Shown piece by piece: positions 9,028 through 16,409 of a stretch of 64,000 nucleotides of DNA. Below the pieces are notes generated by a model, which was not told the origin of the DNA, did not search any database, and saw only the letters and a program-made list of their open reading frames with translations. Position numbers and translations under genes: made by a program. Source of the DNA: Shimia sp. SK013 (lineage in GTDB: Bacteria > Pseudomonadota > Alphaproteobacteria > Rhodobacterales > Rhodobacteraceae); NCBI RefSeq assembly GCF_001292625.1, contig NZ_LAJH01000008.1, forward strand, positions 1 to 64,000, given 5' to 3'. The first letter of the stretch is position 1. Every line of letters starts with the position of its first letter.

Positions 9028-9353
9028 GCGCAAAATCCCTCCGCTGACGATGGCGTAGTGCTATTGCGGCAAAGGGAATGAGTCAATGACATTGATCGGA
9101 CAGGAAGACGCAGCTTAACTGCCTGTTTTGACGCAATAAATTATCAAAATTAGACGTCGCAGGCCAAGACCGACCACTACCCGCGCGCTGAATCTGCAGC
9201 CTTTCGCTTATTCAACGATTTGGTTGAGTTTTGCACGATTACCACAGGAGCGCGCCATGGCCTCGCCTACGGTTCCCCTAGCCGCCACACTGTGCCACTC
9301 TCTGCCGCATCCTGTTACGAGCCGCGCGCTCCGCGCCAACCGAGACTGTTTTG
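9028..9353. other. Intergenic region with presumed F0 operon promoter
   Basis: This 326-base region lies between divergent genes, atpI (-) and the secreted-protein gene (+). An AT-rich patch around 9126-9150 contains the inverted arms TTTTGA (9126-9131) and TCAAAA (9144-9149), a plausible regulatory site. I could not assign a convincing -35/-10 pair on either strand. Short ORFs here lack coding character. Confidence 0.4.
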
Positions 9354-10047
9354 ATGCCTTTTTTGACCCGCCTTCTTGCCGCTGCCTTCTTTTCGCTTTT
9401 GACCCCGCCGCTTCTGGCCGCCACCTACTTCCCTGCGGATACATGGGCCGCGCCCGGTGATACCGAAAACGCGGCCTTTTACGAAGAATGGTATGGCGAT
9501 CGCCTCAAACATATGGATGAACCGATCCTGTCGTCTTCCACGCCCGGCACCGTCATCCGCATCACCCGCCACCCCTCCTTAGCCGCCCCTGCCACGGTGC
9601 GACTGCATCTGACGGACAAGGGCCGCCCTCAGCTGACTTTAAAGAAACTGAAGCTGGATTCTGAAGGCGAGATCGTTGGGCTGACCTAAGCGCAAAAAAA
9701 AGTGGCTCAACCGCGCACAGTGGCAAAGGGTACAGGGATTTCTTGCGCAAATCGCCCCCTTCGACCCTGCCACCCCTGCCATTATTTCAACCGTGACCTC
9801 GCAGAACGGCGACGGCAATCCGGCCGAGGCCCTCTGTATTGATGGCACCACCGTTGTGCTCGAGGTGGTGCTAAACGGCCAATACCGCGCCCTGTCGCGC
9901 CATGATTGCGCACTTGCGGACCCCAACCCGCTGGGCGATCTCTATTTCCTGTTCGACCAACGCTTCCGCGGCAATTTCAACACCGTGACCTACTACGACT
10001 TTGACGAGAACCCGCCTAAACCATTTAAGGACCTGGCGCTCCAGTAG
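9354..10047 (+). pseudogene. Secreted protein of unknown function, frameshifted
   Basis: The first frame (9354-9689) gives a 111-residue protein with a clear signal peptide (MPFLTRLLAAAFFSLLTPPLLA) and stops at TAA 9687-9689 after GEIVGLT. A second frame is open from 9685 to 10047, has no start codon or ribosome site of its own near its beginning, and continues naturally as KRKKKWLNRAQWQRV... to FKDLALQ. Dropping the single T at 9687 turns ACC-TAA-G into ACC-AAG and joins both halves into one protein of about 230 residues. I therefore read it as one gene broken by a +1 frameshift. A sequencing error or +1 recoding at the stop are alternatives. A GCGGTCC/GGACCGC hairpin (10047-10066) follows. 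Confidence 0.65.
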
Positions 10048-10105
10048 CGGTCCCAATCAGGACCGCGCCTCTTCCCCGCTTTGCACCAACACGCTATGAG
10101 GGGCC

Positions 10106-10462
10106 ATGACCACCACCCTCGATACCGTCTTCTCGGCCCTAGCGGATCCAACCCGCCGCGAAATCCTCAACATGTTGCTTGAGGACGACATGGCCGTGAC
10201 CGATGTGGCAGAGCCGTTTGAAATGTCTCTCGCCGCGATCTCCAAACATCTGATGATTTTGGCCAACGCCGGTCTGATCTCTCAGGAAAAACGCGGCCGA
10301 GTGAAATGGTGCAAGCTGGAGCCCGACGCTCTGCGCGCCGCATCGGTCTGGATGCAGGGATTTGGTCAGTTCGAGCCTGTGAACCTCGACGCCTTTGAGC
10401 GTTTTCTGGAAACAGAACTCACCGATCCGCCGACTGAGCCGCCCTCAAACACGCCCGAATAA
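10106..10462 (+). CDS. ArsR family transcriptional regulator
   Basis: A 118-residue winged helix-turn-helix regulator. The start LDTVFSALADPTRREILNML is the hallmark of the ArsR subgroup, followed by the recognition helix MSLAAISKHLMILANAGL and the wing EKRGRVKWCKL. No CVC metal-binding motif of the arsenic or zinc sensors is visible, so the signal is unlikely to be a classic metal; members of this subgroup often pair with SRPBCC/AHSA1 proteins. The 3' end overlaps the convergent ClbS-like gene by 44 bases. Confidence 0.88.
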   Translation: MTTTLDTVFSALADPTRREILNMLLEDDMAVTDVAEPFEMSLAAISKHLMILANAGLISQEKRGRVKWCKLEPDALRAASVWMQGFGQFEPVNLDAFERFLETELTDPPTEPPSNTPE

Positions 10463-10928
10463 ACTTTGCTGCAGACCGATAATGCGACGGCGCCGCCGCC
10501 TCGGCCCAGCGCCCGGTGGTCCACTTGTTATTCGCCCCTTTCATCGGCCCGCCATAAAGGTCCGCGTCGCTCAAGCTCCCGATCAAGCGCACCCAACTGG
10601 CTTGCGCGTTCGACAGCGCATCCTTGACCTCGTCCCACGACTGCCCTGCATTTTTCTTCCGCATCATAGCGTTGTAGGCTTTCAACTCGCTCCACTTGTA
10701 ACCCGGAGCCGGGAAAGCAACGTCCTTTCCGGCTTGCCCGTCCGCGAACCACCCTAAAAACAACGTGATCCAGTGGGCACGATGCGCGACCACATCTTTG
10801 ATCGACGGTCCGTCTTCAAACGCTTGCGACGCCAAATCTGCACTCACGTCGTCCAGCAAGGCGGTCAGCTTGCCAAATTCCTTTTCGGCGACCGCGCAAA
10901 GGTCGGCTTTGTTTGTCGCTGCTGGCAT
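10419..10928 (-). CDS. ClbS/DfsB family four-helix bundle protein
   Basis: A 169-residue soluble protein of the DUF1706 family, which includes the colibactin-resistance protein ClbS and DfsB. It shows the family pattern: an N-terminal segment NKADLCAVAEKEFGKL, the SIKDVVAHRAHWITLFLGW helix and VAFPAPGYKWSELKAYN, then WTTGRWAEAAAPSHYRSA. It belongs to the wider DinB-like fold. The start at 10928 has GGAAGG about 8 bases upstream. A protective or detoxifying role is inferred from ClbS only; no toxin pathway is nearby. Confidence 0.8.
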   Translation of the reverse strand: MPAATNKADLCAVAEKEFGKLTALLDDVSADLASQAFEDGPSIKDVVAHRAHWITLFLGWFADGQAGKDVAFPAPGYKWSELKAYNAMMRKKNAGQSWDEVKDALSNAQASWVRLIGSLSDADLYGGPMKGANNKWTTGRWAEAAAPSHYRSAAKFIRACLRAAQSADR

Positions 10929-10940
10929 CTGCCTTCCTCC

Positions 10941-11354
10941 TCAGCGCACAACGAGAACCGACATTTTGGCGTGTTTCGCCAAATATCCCGCGTGTCCTGT
11001 AGTCAGAAAATCCATCACCCGCGGCGCGTGGGTGCCCACCACCACCAAATCGACGCCAAGCTGTTCGGCGGCAACTGTCAGATCGTGATCCAGTTCCGCA
11101 GCCACATCGTGGCTGTCGATTGTGCATTTGGAAATCGGCTGCGTCGTATAGGCGTCAAACCGTTTGCGCGCATCCTCAAGCGCCTTGTCCACCGCTTCCG
11201 GGTCATGCGGCGCGGCGCTGATGCCTGTGCCCACCACCGCCATCAGCGTGATCTTTGCTTGTTGCCATTGAGCGATCTTTCCGGCGACTTCCGCTGCGCG
11301 GTCAATTGCGGGCGGCAACGTCAAATCCACCGGTACCATTATGTGCGTGTACAT
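10941..11354 (-). CDS. Universal stress protein (UspA family)
   Basis: A 137-residue single-domain Usp protein. It begins MYTHIMVPVDLTLPP, typical of the ATP-binding Usp fold, and ends with the nucleotide-binding pattern GVDLVVVGTHAPRVMDFLTTGHAGYLAKHAKMSVLVV (G-2x-G-9x-G-like arrangement). The start at 11354 is fixed by GAGGAGG 6-7 bases upstream. A perfect TTGAG-N4-CTCAA site lies 56 bases upstream (11410-11423), so oxygen control by an FNR-type regulator is plausible. It lies 12 bases before the ClbS-like gene on the same strand and may be co-transcribed with it. Confidence 0.9.
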   Translation of the reverse strand: MYTHIMVPVDLTLPPAIDRAAEVAGKIAQWQQAKITLMAVVGTGISAAPHDPEAVDKALEDARKRFDAYTTQPISKCTIDSHDVAAELDHDLTVAAEQLGVDLVVVGTHAPRVMDFLTTGHAGYLAKHAKMSVLVVR

Positions 11355-11409
11355 CAGACCCTCCTCTCTAAAGGTGGCCTCTATGTAACGCGACCGATGG
11401 CCCCTGTCT

Positions 11410-11423
11410 TTGAGATGGCTCAA
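11410..11423. promoter_or_regulatory. FNR-like box upstream of the universal stress gene
   Basis: TTGAG-ATGG-CTCAA is a perfect 5-bp inverted repeat that fits the FNR/FnrL pattern TTGA-N6-TCAA. It sits 56 bases upstream of the UspA start codon. UspA-type genes are common FnrL targets in Rhodobacteraceae. The site is seen; the regulation is inferred. Confidence 0.5.
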
Positions 11424-11589
11424 GCCCATCCGGCGCAAACTTGAAACGCACCAACCAACGACGCTGGCGCTTTATCCGGTTTACCAAGACCCAAAGGTGC
11501 GGCCAAAACGGCGGTGCCCGTCTGCCTTGCATCGCGGTTTCAGGGCGGTCCCGTCAGTTTTTCAGCGCCACAAACGTCACGCGCCAAAA

Positions 11590-12474
11590 TCAAGACGCAT
11601 CAGTTTCCAGCAGCAACACCAGGGCCCCAATCGTCAGCGCCACGCCAATCAAAACAAATCCCGACGGCGCCCCGTGCCCCAGCCCGAATTCCCAGCAGAT
11701 GACCCACGTCGGCACCAGATAGGTATAGGCCATGACCTTCGCACTCGGCAGCTCAAGGGCCGCAAATTGCAACAACACAAATGTCGACGCGCTGGCAAAA
11801 ATCGCCAGATATATCACGGTGCCCCAAACAAGCGGCGACAAGTCAGCCCAGTTTGTCGCCCGAATGTCGCCCCAGCCAAACACCGTCAAAACAGCCAGCC
11901 CCGCCATCAACATGCCAAAGGTGAACACCACGGGCCGCTCGCCTCGGTTCAACTTGCGCACCATCGGCGTATAGGCCGCGTGGGCCACGCACCCCCAGAA
12001 GTAGTAGACTTCGCCTTCCCCGACCTCAAACCGCAAAAACGCCGCCCAATCCGCGCGAAAGATGACCCACAAAGCCCCAACCGCGCCAATGGCCAGCGCC
12101 ACCGCCATCCGCCGCGTGGTGATCTGGCGCAACAACACCCAGCCAAATCCGGCAGACATCAAAGGTGTCAACGTGAACACCGCCGCTGTGCTCACCGGAT
12201 GCGCGGTCTTCAGCCCCTCAAACATCAGCACAAAATAGATCGCGAAAAGTCCGCCCAGCACCAGATACCGCCAAGGCGCACGAAAGCTGCCCGAAGGAAT
12301 CCCGCCTGTGGCCAGCGCAGCCACCCCGATCACCGCCCCCGCGATCAGAAACCGTATCGCGTTCAGGGCCGCTGGCGCCACTTCATTGGCCACCATTCCC
12401 CCAAGCGAAAACGACCCCGCCACCAAGGCAGAGAACAGTAGCATCGCCAAATGGCCGCGTTGTGCGCCGCTCAT
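11590..12474 (-). CDS. EamA/DMT family transporter
   Basis: A 294-residue inner-membrane protein with about ten hydrophobic segments arranged as two EamA repeats, typical of drug/metabolite exporters and permeases. Examples are FSALVAGSFSLGGMVAN early and FASASTFVLLQFAALELPSAKVMAYTY in the second half, with the family ending VPTWVICWEFGLG...LIGVALTIGALVLL. The start at 12474 overlaps the upstream LysR stop as ATGA, so the two are translationally coupled. The substrate is unknown; the LysR partner probably controls it. Confidence 0.85.
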   Translation of the reverse strand: MSGAQRGHLAMLLFSALVAGSFSLGGMVANEVAPAALNAIRFLIAGAVIGVAALATGGIPSGSFRAPWRYLVLGGLFAIYFVLMFEGLKTAHPVSTAAVFTLTPLMSAGFGWVLLRQITTRRMAVALAIGAVGALWVIFRADWAAFLRFEVGEGEVYYFWGCVAHAAYTPMVRKLNRGERPVVFTFGMLMAGLAVLTVFGWGDIRATNWADLSPLVWGTVIYLAIFASASTFVLLQFAALELPSAKVMAYTYLVPTWVICWEFGLGHGAPSGFVLIGVALTIGALVLLLETDAS

Positions 12475-13352
12475 TTTGTCTGCCACCCCTGAGCATGGTC
12501 TTTCAAAAATTTCAAAAAGGTCTGCACTTTGGTGGTTCGGTGCAAATCGACGTGGGTCACAAGCCGCACATGCACCGCCCATTCGGGGCGCGGCGGCAAC
12601 ACTTGCTGCAACCCCTCTTCATTCTCTGCCGACCACTTCGGCAGAAACCCAAGTCCCGCACCGGATCGGATAGCTGCGGCAATTCCGCGATCCGACGTCG
12701 AGCGGAACGTCACATTTTCCCTCGGCACATATTGTTTTAACCACTGATAAAATGGCGCGCGGCTTTCTTCGTTGTCATGCCCGACAAACCGGTGATTGAC
12801 CAAATCCGACTCGTCTTTTGGAACGCCCCACCGCGCGATATAGGCACCCGACGCAAACAACGCCGACGGCAACTGGGCCAGAGACTGCACCACATTGTCG
12901 GGCTGCTCTTCGCCAACACCGGCCCGGATCGCCACATGCGCCTCGCCGTACTCCAACCTAAACACCCTGTCTCCCGTCAAGAACCGCACCATCAAATCCG
13001 GATGCGCTGCCTGAAACTCCGCCAATACCGGCGCCAACAAGGGCGCAAAGCCGCCCAACGACGTCACCACCAATTCGCCCGACACATCCTCGCCACGGCC
13101 TTTCATGCGGCCTTCGAGTTGGCCGAACTGGTCATCTGTGGCCTGCGCCACCCGCATCAGGTCCTGCCCGGCCTCCGTTGCCGTATATCCCCGCGCGTGA
13201 CGCTGAAACAGCTTTAGGCCCAACTTGGCCTCCAACGAGTCGATATGGCGGATCACCGTAGCATGGTGCACACCCAACACGTCTGCCGCGCCGCTGACCG
13301 TGCCCAATCGCGCCACTTGATACGCGGTGCGGATTTCGTCCCAGTTGTCCAT
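12471..13352 (-). CDS. LysR family transcriptional regulator
   Basis: A 293-residue regulator. The N-terminal winged helix is clear (WDEIRTAYQVARLGTVSGAA, then VLGVHHATVIRHIDSLEAKLG), followed by a periplasmic-binding-like effector domain (GELVVTSLGGFAPLLAPVL...). The start at 13352 follows GAGGGA by 6 bases; an upstream in-frame start is rejected. It is coupled by ATGA overlap to the EamA transporter and divergent from the azoreductase/DoxX pair. The spacer between them holds an imperfect palindrome at 13397-13411. Confidence 0.9.
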   Translation of the reverse strand: MDNWDEIRTAYQVARLGTVSGAADVLGVHHATVIRHIDSLEAKLGLKLFQRHARGYTATEAGQDLMRVAQATDDQFGQLEGRMKGRGEDVSGELVVTSLGGFAPLLAPVLAEFQAAHPDLMVRFLTGDRVFRLEYGEAHVAIRAGVGEEQPDNVVQSLAQLPSALFASGAYIARWGVPKDESDLVNHRFVGHDNEESRAPFYQWLKQYVPRENVTFRSTSDRGIAAAIRSGAGLGFLPKWSAENEEGLQQVLPPRPEWAVHVRLVTHVDLHRTTKVQTFLKFLKDHAQGWQTK

Positions 13353-13396
13353 ACGGTCCCTCGTCACGTTACTTATGTGCATTTTTAAACACAGTA

Positions 13397-13411
13397 TGCG
13401 CAATTAGTGCA
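13397..13411. promoter_or_regulatory. Candidate LysR operator
   Basis: TGCGCAATTAGTGCA is an imperfect 15-bp palindrome (TGC...GCA arms) in the AT-rich spacer between the divergent LysR and azoreductase genes, about 45 bases upstream of the LysR start. Its position and symmetry fit a LysR-type site. Binding is inferred. Confidence 0.4.
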
Positions 13412-13479
13412 GTTGTGTGAAATTTTGCAATATCTAAATGTTCCCTCAGTTGATCAAACACACCGCCAAGGAACACACA

Positions 13480-14022
13480 ATGACCCACACCGTACTGCAC
13501 ATCGATGCCTCCGCCCGCTTTGCCGATTCTGTATCGCGCGTGAAATCTGCTGACCTCGTCGGCGAACTCAGCGCCAACACGGTCCTTCGCCGCGACCTGG
13601 CCGATGGGTTGCCGTTTCTGGATGAGACCTTCACCACAGCAACCTTCACGCCCGAGGAAAACCGCACCGATGCCCAAAAGGCCGCCCTGGAAATCTCCGA
13701 CACTTTGGTTGCGGAACTGCAAGCCGCGGACACCATCGTTATCGGCACCGCCTTGTATAACTTTGCCATCCCCGCTGTGCTCAAGGCTTGGGTGGATCAG
13801 ATCGCCCGCGCTGGCGTGACATTTGCTTACACTGAAAACGGCCCCAAAGGCCTGCTTGAAGGCAAAAAGGCCATCGTATCCATCGCCACCGGCGGCACGC
13901 CGCTGGGCTCGGACTTTGACTTCGCCTCCAACTACCTGCGCTTTGTTTTCGGATTTCTCGGCATCACCGATGTGACCATCCTCGACAAAGACGGCGCTGT
14001 GGTAGACGCCAAGGCCGCCTGA
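13480..14022 (+). CDS. azoR: FMN-dependent NADH-azoreductase (AzoR/AcpD family)
   Basis: A 180-residue flavodoxin-like oxidoreductase that would reduce azo dyes or quinones with NADH. The start VLHIDASARFADSVSR is the family FMN phosphate-binding segment, and the middle TIVIGTALYNFAIPAVLKAWVDQIARAGVTF matches the AzoR core. It is shorter than E. coli AzoR (201). The ATG at 13480 has AAGGA 8 bases upstream. It faces the LysR gene divergently and is followed by a DoxX gene, a common pairing under LysR control in response to quinones or electrophiles. Confidence 0.88.
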   Translation: MTHTVLHIDASARFADSVSRVKSADLVGELSANTVLRRDLADGLPFLDETFTTATFTPEENRTDAQKAALEISDTLVAELQAADTIVIGTALYNFAIPAVLKAWVDQIARAGVTFAYTENGPKGLLEGKKAIVSIATGGTPLGSDFDFASNYLRFVFGFLGITDVTILDKDGAVVDAKAA

Positions 14023-14127
14023 GCGCTTCCGCACCATCTCTGTGCGCGGATACGCTTTTTCCCTTTGGCGGGAGCCCTTACGCTTCCGCCCCACAAAACA
14101 ACCAATCAAGAACTTGGGACACGACAC

Positions 14128-14478
14128 ATGCAAAAATACATTCTCCTCATCGCAAAGGCGCTGCTGACGCTGGCCTTTGTCGCCGCAGGCTTCTTCAAGC
14201 TGACAGGAAATGAAATGATGGTCGGCACTTTTGACGCAATCGGCGTCGGCCAATGGTTCCGCTACCTCACAGGCGCGCTCGAAGTCGGCTGCGCTATCCT
14301 GCTCTGGGTGCCTGGCAAACAACTGATCGGCGCAGCGCTTTTAGTCTGCACAATGATCGGGGCTGTTTTGGCTCACCTGCTGATCCTGGGTCCATCCGCC
14401 GTGCCTGCATTGGTGCTGGGTGTGATCGCGGCCTATGTGGCGTATGCCCACCGCGACCAGAACCCTCTGAGCGCCTAA
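14128..14478 (+). CDS. DoxX family membrane protein
   Basis: A 116-residue protein with four hydrophobic segments, beginning ILLIAKALLTLAFVAAGFFK and including LTGALEVGCAILLWVPG. This is the DoxX/DoxD-like four-helix membrane fold often co-encoded with quinone or azo reductases. The ATG at 14128 was chosen over an earlier in-frame start that lacks coding character. It lies 105 bases after azoR and ends before a strong terminator, so the two genes probably form one operon. Function in redox stress is inferred from context. Confidence 0.82.
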   Translation: MQKYILLIAKALLTLAFVAAGFFKLTGNEMMVGTFDAIGVGQWFRYLTGALEVGCAILLWVPGKQLIGAALLVCTMIGAVLAHLLILGPSAVPALVLGVIAAYVAYAHRDQNPLSA

Positions 14479-14501
14479 AACTCGGCCACCAAAAACAAAG
14501 T

Positions 14502-14534
14502 CCGGCTGCGATGTCTGTCGCAGCCGGTTTTTTT
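14502..14534 (+). terminator. Rho-independent terminator after azoR-doxX
   Basis: A perfect 10-bp stem, CCGGCTGCGA (14502-14511) with TCGCAGCCGG (14518-14527), is followed by seven T residues. It ends the azoR-doxX unit just before the convergent ProXp-ala gene. Confidence 0.93.
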
Positions 14535-14536
14535 GA

Positions 14537-15055
14537 CTAAAACTCCAAAAACTCCGGCGTCGCGCCCACGCGGTCCATAAACGGCCATAGATCAACCACA
14601 TCCATCGCCACTGTCCGGTCGTTCACCAAAGGATGCATATAAATCCGCGCCGCCTCCCGCACCGAGCTGTCGATGATGAACCGCACACCCTTTTCAGCCC
14701 CAGTCGCCATCGCCAATGGGCTCACCGCCCCGGGCCTAATACCAAGCATTTCAAACAGCCTGTCCGCTGACCCAAACGACAGGCCACCGACGCCCAACTG
14801 CTTGCCAAGCGTCTTCAGGTCGATCTCGCGATCCTGTTCCAGCGTCACCAGATAATTGCGTTTCTTCTTGTCCCGCAAATACAGATTCTTCACCCGAAAC
14901 GCCGCCTCACCTTCGACAACCATCGCCGCTTCAACCGACTTCGCATCCTCCACGGTGCGCAGCGGCACATGGGTATGCAGCGTCACATCAATCCCCCAGC
15001 CCGCCAACTGCGACAACAGGCGGTCCGACTGCTGATGCATCTCGTCATTGTCCAT
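14537..15055 (-). CDS. Prolyl-tRNA deacylase (ProXp-ala/PrdX-like, YbaK family)
   Basis: A 172-residue trans-editing enzyme of the YbaK/ProX superfamily, expected to hydrolyse mischarged Ala-tRNA(Pro). Family features are HTHVPLRTVEDAKSV, the VKNLYLRDKKKRNYLV segment with the conserved KNLFLRDKK-type motif, DLKTLGKQLGVGGLSFGSADRL, and the late MHPLVNDRTVAM signature. The ATG at 15055 is preferred over one six bases upstream because GAGGAG is then correctly spaced. Its start overlaps the upstream ATP-grasp gene by 11 bases, so the two are probably co-translated. Confidence 0.88.
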   Translation of the reverse strand: MDNDEMHQQSDRLLSQLAGWGIDVTLHTHVPLRTVEDAKSVEAAMVVEGEAAFRVKNLYLRDKKKRNYLVTLEQDREIDLKTLGKQLGVGGLSFGSADRLFEMLGIRPGAVSPLAMATGAEKGVRFIIDSSVREAARIYMHPLVNDRTVAMDVVDLWPFMDRVGATPEFLEF

Positions 15056-16187
15056 GGCCATCTCCTCTTCCCAGAATGTGACGCAAGAACGCCTTGCGCT
15101 TAATCTTGCGCACCTGGTTCTGCACCAAGCGCGCATAGCCGGAGTCATCGGGGTACCCGTTGTCCGCAACCAGCCCCTGCCCCCGTATGATGCGCGCCAG
15201 GTCACGCCCGCCTGCGTCCCGAAACAGCCTGGCTTCCTCCACGACATGCACAAAGGTGTCAAACGACTTTGGCGGAAAAACCGGATCGCCGGCATCCCCG
15301 CCCACTGCCTCAAGATAGGCCGCCGGCAAATCTCGCCCCATGGCCAGCCCAACATTGATGCTGCCCGACATCCGCGGATTGATTTCGAGCAAAAAGTGGG
15401 TGCCATCCGCCCGCCGGATCATGTCCAGGTCGATGCCGCCGGACCAGTTCAAATGACGCGTAATTTTTTGCAACACGGCATCCAAGGCCGGACCGTCCAC
15501 AGGTGTGCAAAAGGCCGGGGTTCCAGCCAGTTGCAAACGCTCATCCACCTCAAACCCCACAGTCACCTTCAAACGCCCGTCAATCGCAACACCTCCGAGG
15601 CCGACAAATGTCCCCTCGATATTTTCCTGTATTTGCGCGCAACCAGGCTCAGGTATCCGATGCAAATGCGCACCGAGCGCCTCAGCTGAATCGACCCTGA
15701 AAACACCCGCCGACGCCAATGTTTCAGACAACTTTAGAAAGCAGGGAAAGCCGATCTCTTCCGCCGCATCAAGCGCAGTGGCACGCGTCACCGTTGCCGA
15801 CCGCGGCACCGGAATATCAAGGTCCGCACACAAATCCGCCGTAGCATTCCTGTCCCGACACAGCGCGACCGCCGCCACTGACGGCGTGACGAAGGCTCCG
15901 ACGTCAGGCGCCATCTCCGCCGCCAACGCAACGGCAAGCGCGTCGTCGTCCGAAATCGGCACCACCAGATCAAAACCAAGCTGTATCACCTGATCAATCA
16001 GGTACCGCGCGTGCGCGGCAGGCTCTGCTCCCGCAAATGCCGGCACCAGAGCCGTGACATAATCCGACCGACCAATTGCAGAGATAATGGGGCTGACCAT
16101 TAGGCTCACCTTGTGCCCCCGCCGCCCGAAGCTTTGCACACAGGCCAAAGCGCCCTGCCAATGGTCGCGCATTATAAGAACGTGCAT
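15045..16187 (-). CDS. ATP-grasp domain protein (carbamoyl-phosphate synthase-like)
   Basis: A 380-residue ATP-dependent carboxylate-amine/thiol ligase-like protein. It starts with a Rossmann-like preATP-grasp fold (MHVLIMRDHWQGALACVQSF), then the ATP-grasp body with GFPCFLKLSE and the metal-binding ending GIDLDMIRR...FLLEINPRMSGS, where E/N of EINPR bind Mg-ATP. The substrate is not readable from sequence; relatives include peptide ligases and polysaccharide- or cofactor-modifying enzymes. It overlaps the ProXp-ala gene and is divergent from ffh. Confidence 0.82.
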   Translation of the reverse strand: MHVLIMRDHWQGALACVQSFGRRGHKVSLMVSPIISAIGRSDYVTALVPAFAGAEPAAHARYLIDQVIQLGFDLVVPISDDDALAVALAAEMAPDVGAFVTPSVAAVALCRDRNATADLCADLDIPVPRSATVTRATALDAAEEIGFPCFLKLSETLASAGVFRVDSAEALGAHLHRIPEPGCAQIQENIEGTFVGLGGVAIDGRLKVTVGFEVDERLQLAGTPAFCTPVDGPALDAVLQKITRHLNWSGGIDLDMIRRADGTHFLLEINPRMSGSINVGLAMGRDLPAAYLEAVGGDAGDPVFPPKSFDTFVHVVEEARLFRDAGGRDLARIIRGQGLVADNGYPDDSGYARLVQNQVRKIKRKAFLRHILGRGDGHGQ

Positions 16188-16409
16188 GAAATATCCTTAA
16201 CTTCCCGATGTGGTGCCACGCTTGACTCCGCCAGGCAATAGGACTAATTGCGCATCCAACTCCGGGAGTCTGTCAAACTTCCGGTCCCATGGCTTAGGCC
16301 GGGATCGCCCCCCATCAGCGCGTCGCGCCCATGGGGGACATTGGCGTTTGGGCGGTTCGTACCTATCTACGGGCCAAGGTTGGAAACGGTGCTAAGGAGC
16401 CGCAAAGCG

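Noticed and set aside
9793-10047. Second frame at 9793 as a separate gene with GTG start
   Set aside because: The frame stays open back to 9685 and continues the previous gene; no ribosome site at 9793. A frameshift explains it better.
16222-16250. Promoter for ffh from the TTGACT box
   Set aside because: No acceptable -10 hexamer at 16-18 bases; kept only as a note in the gene entry.
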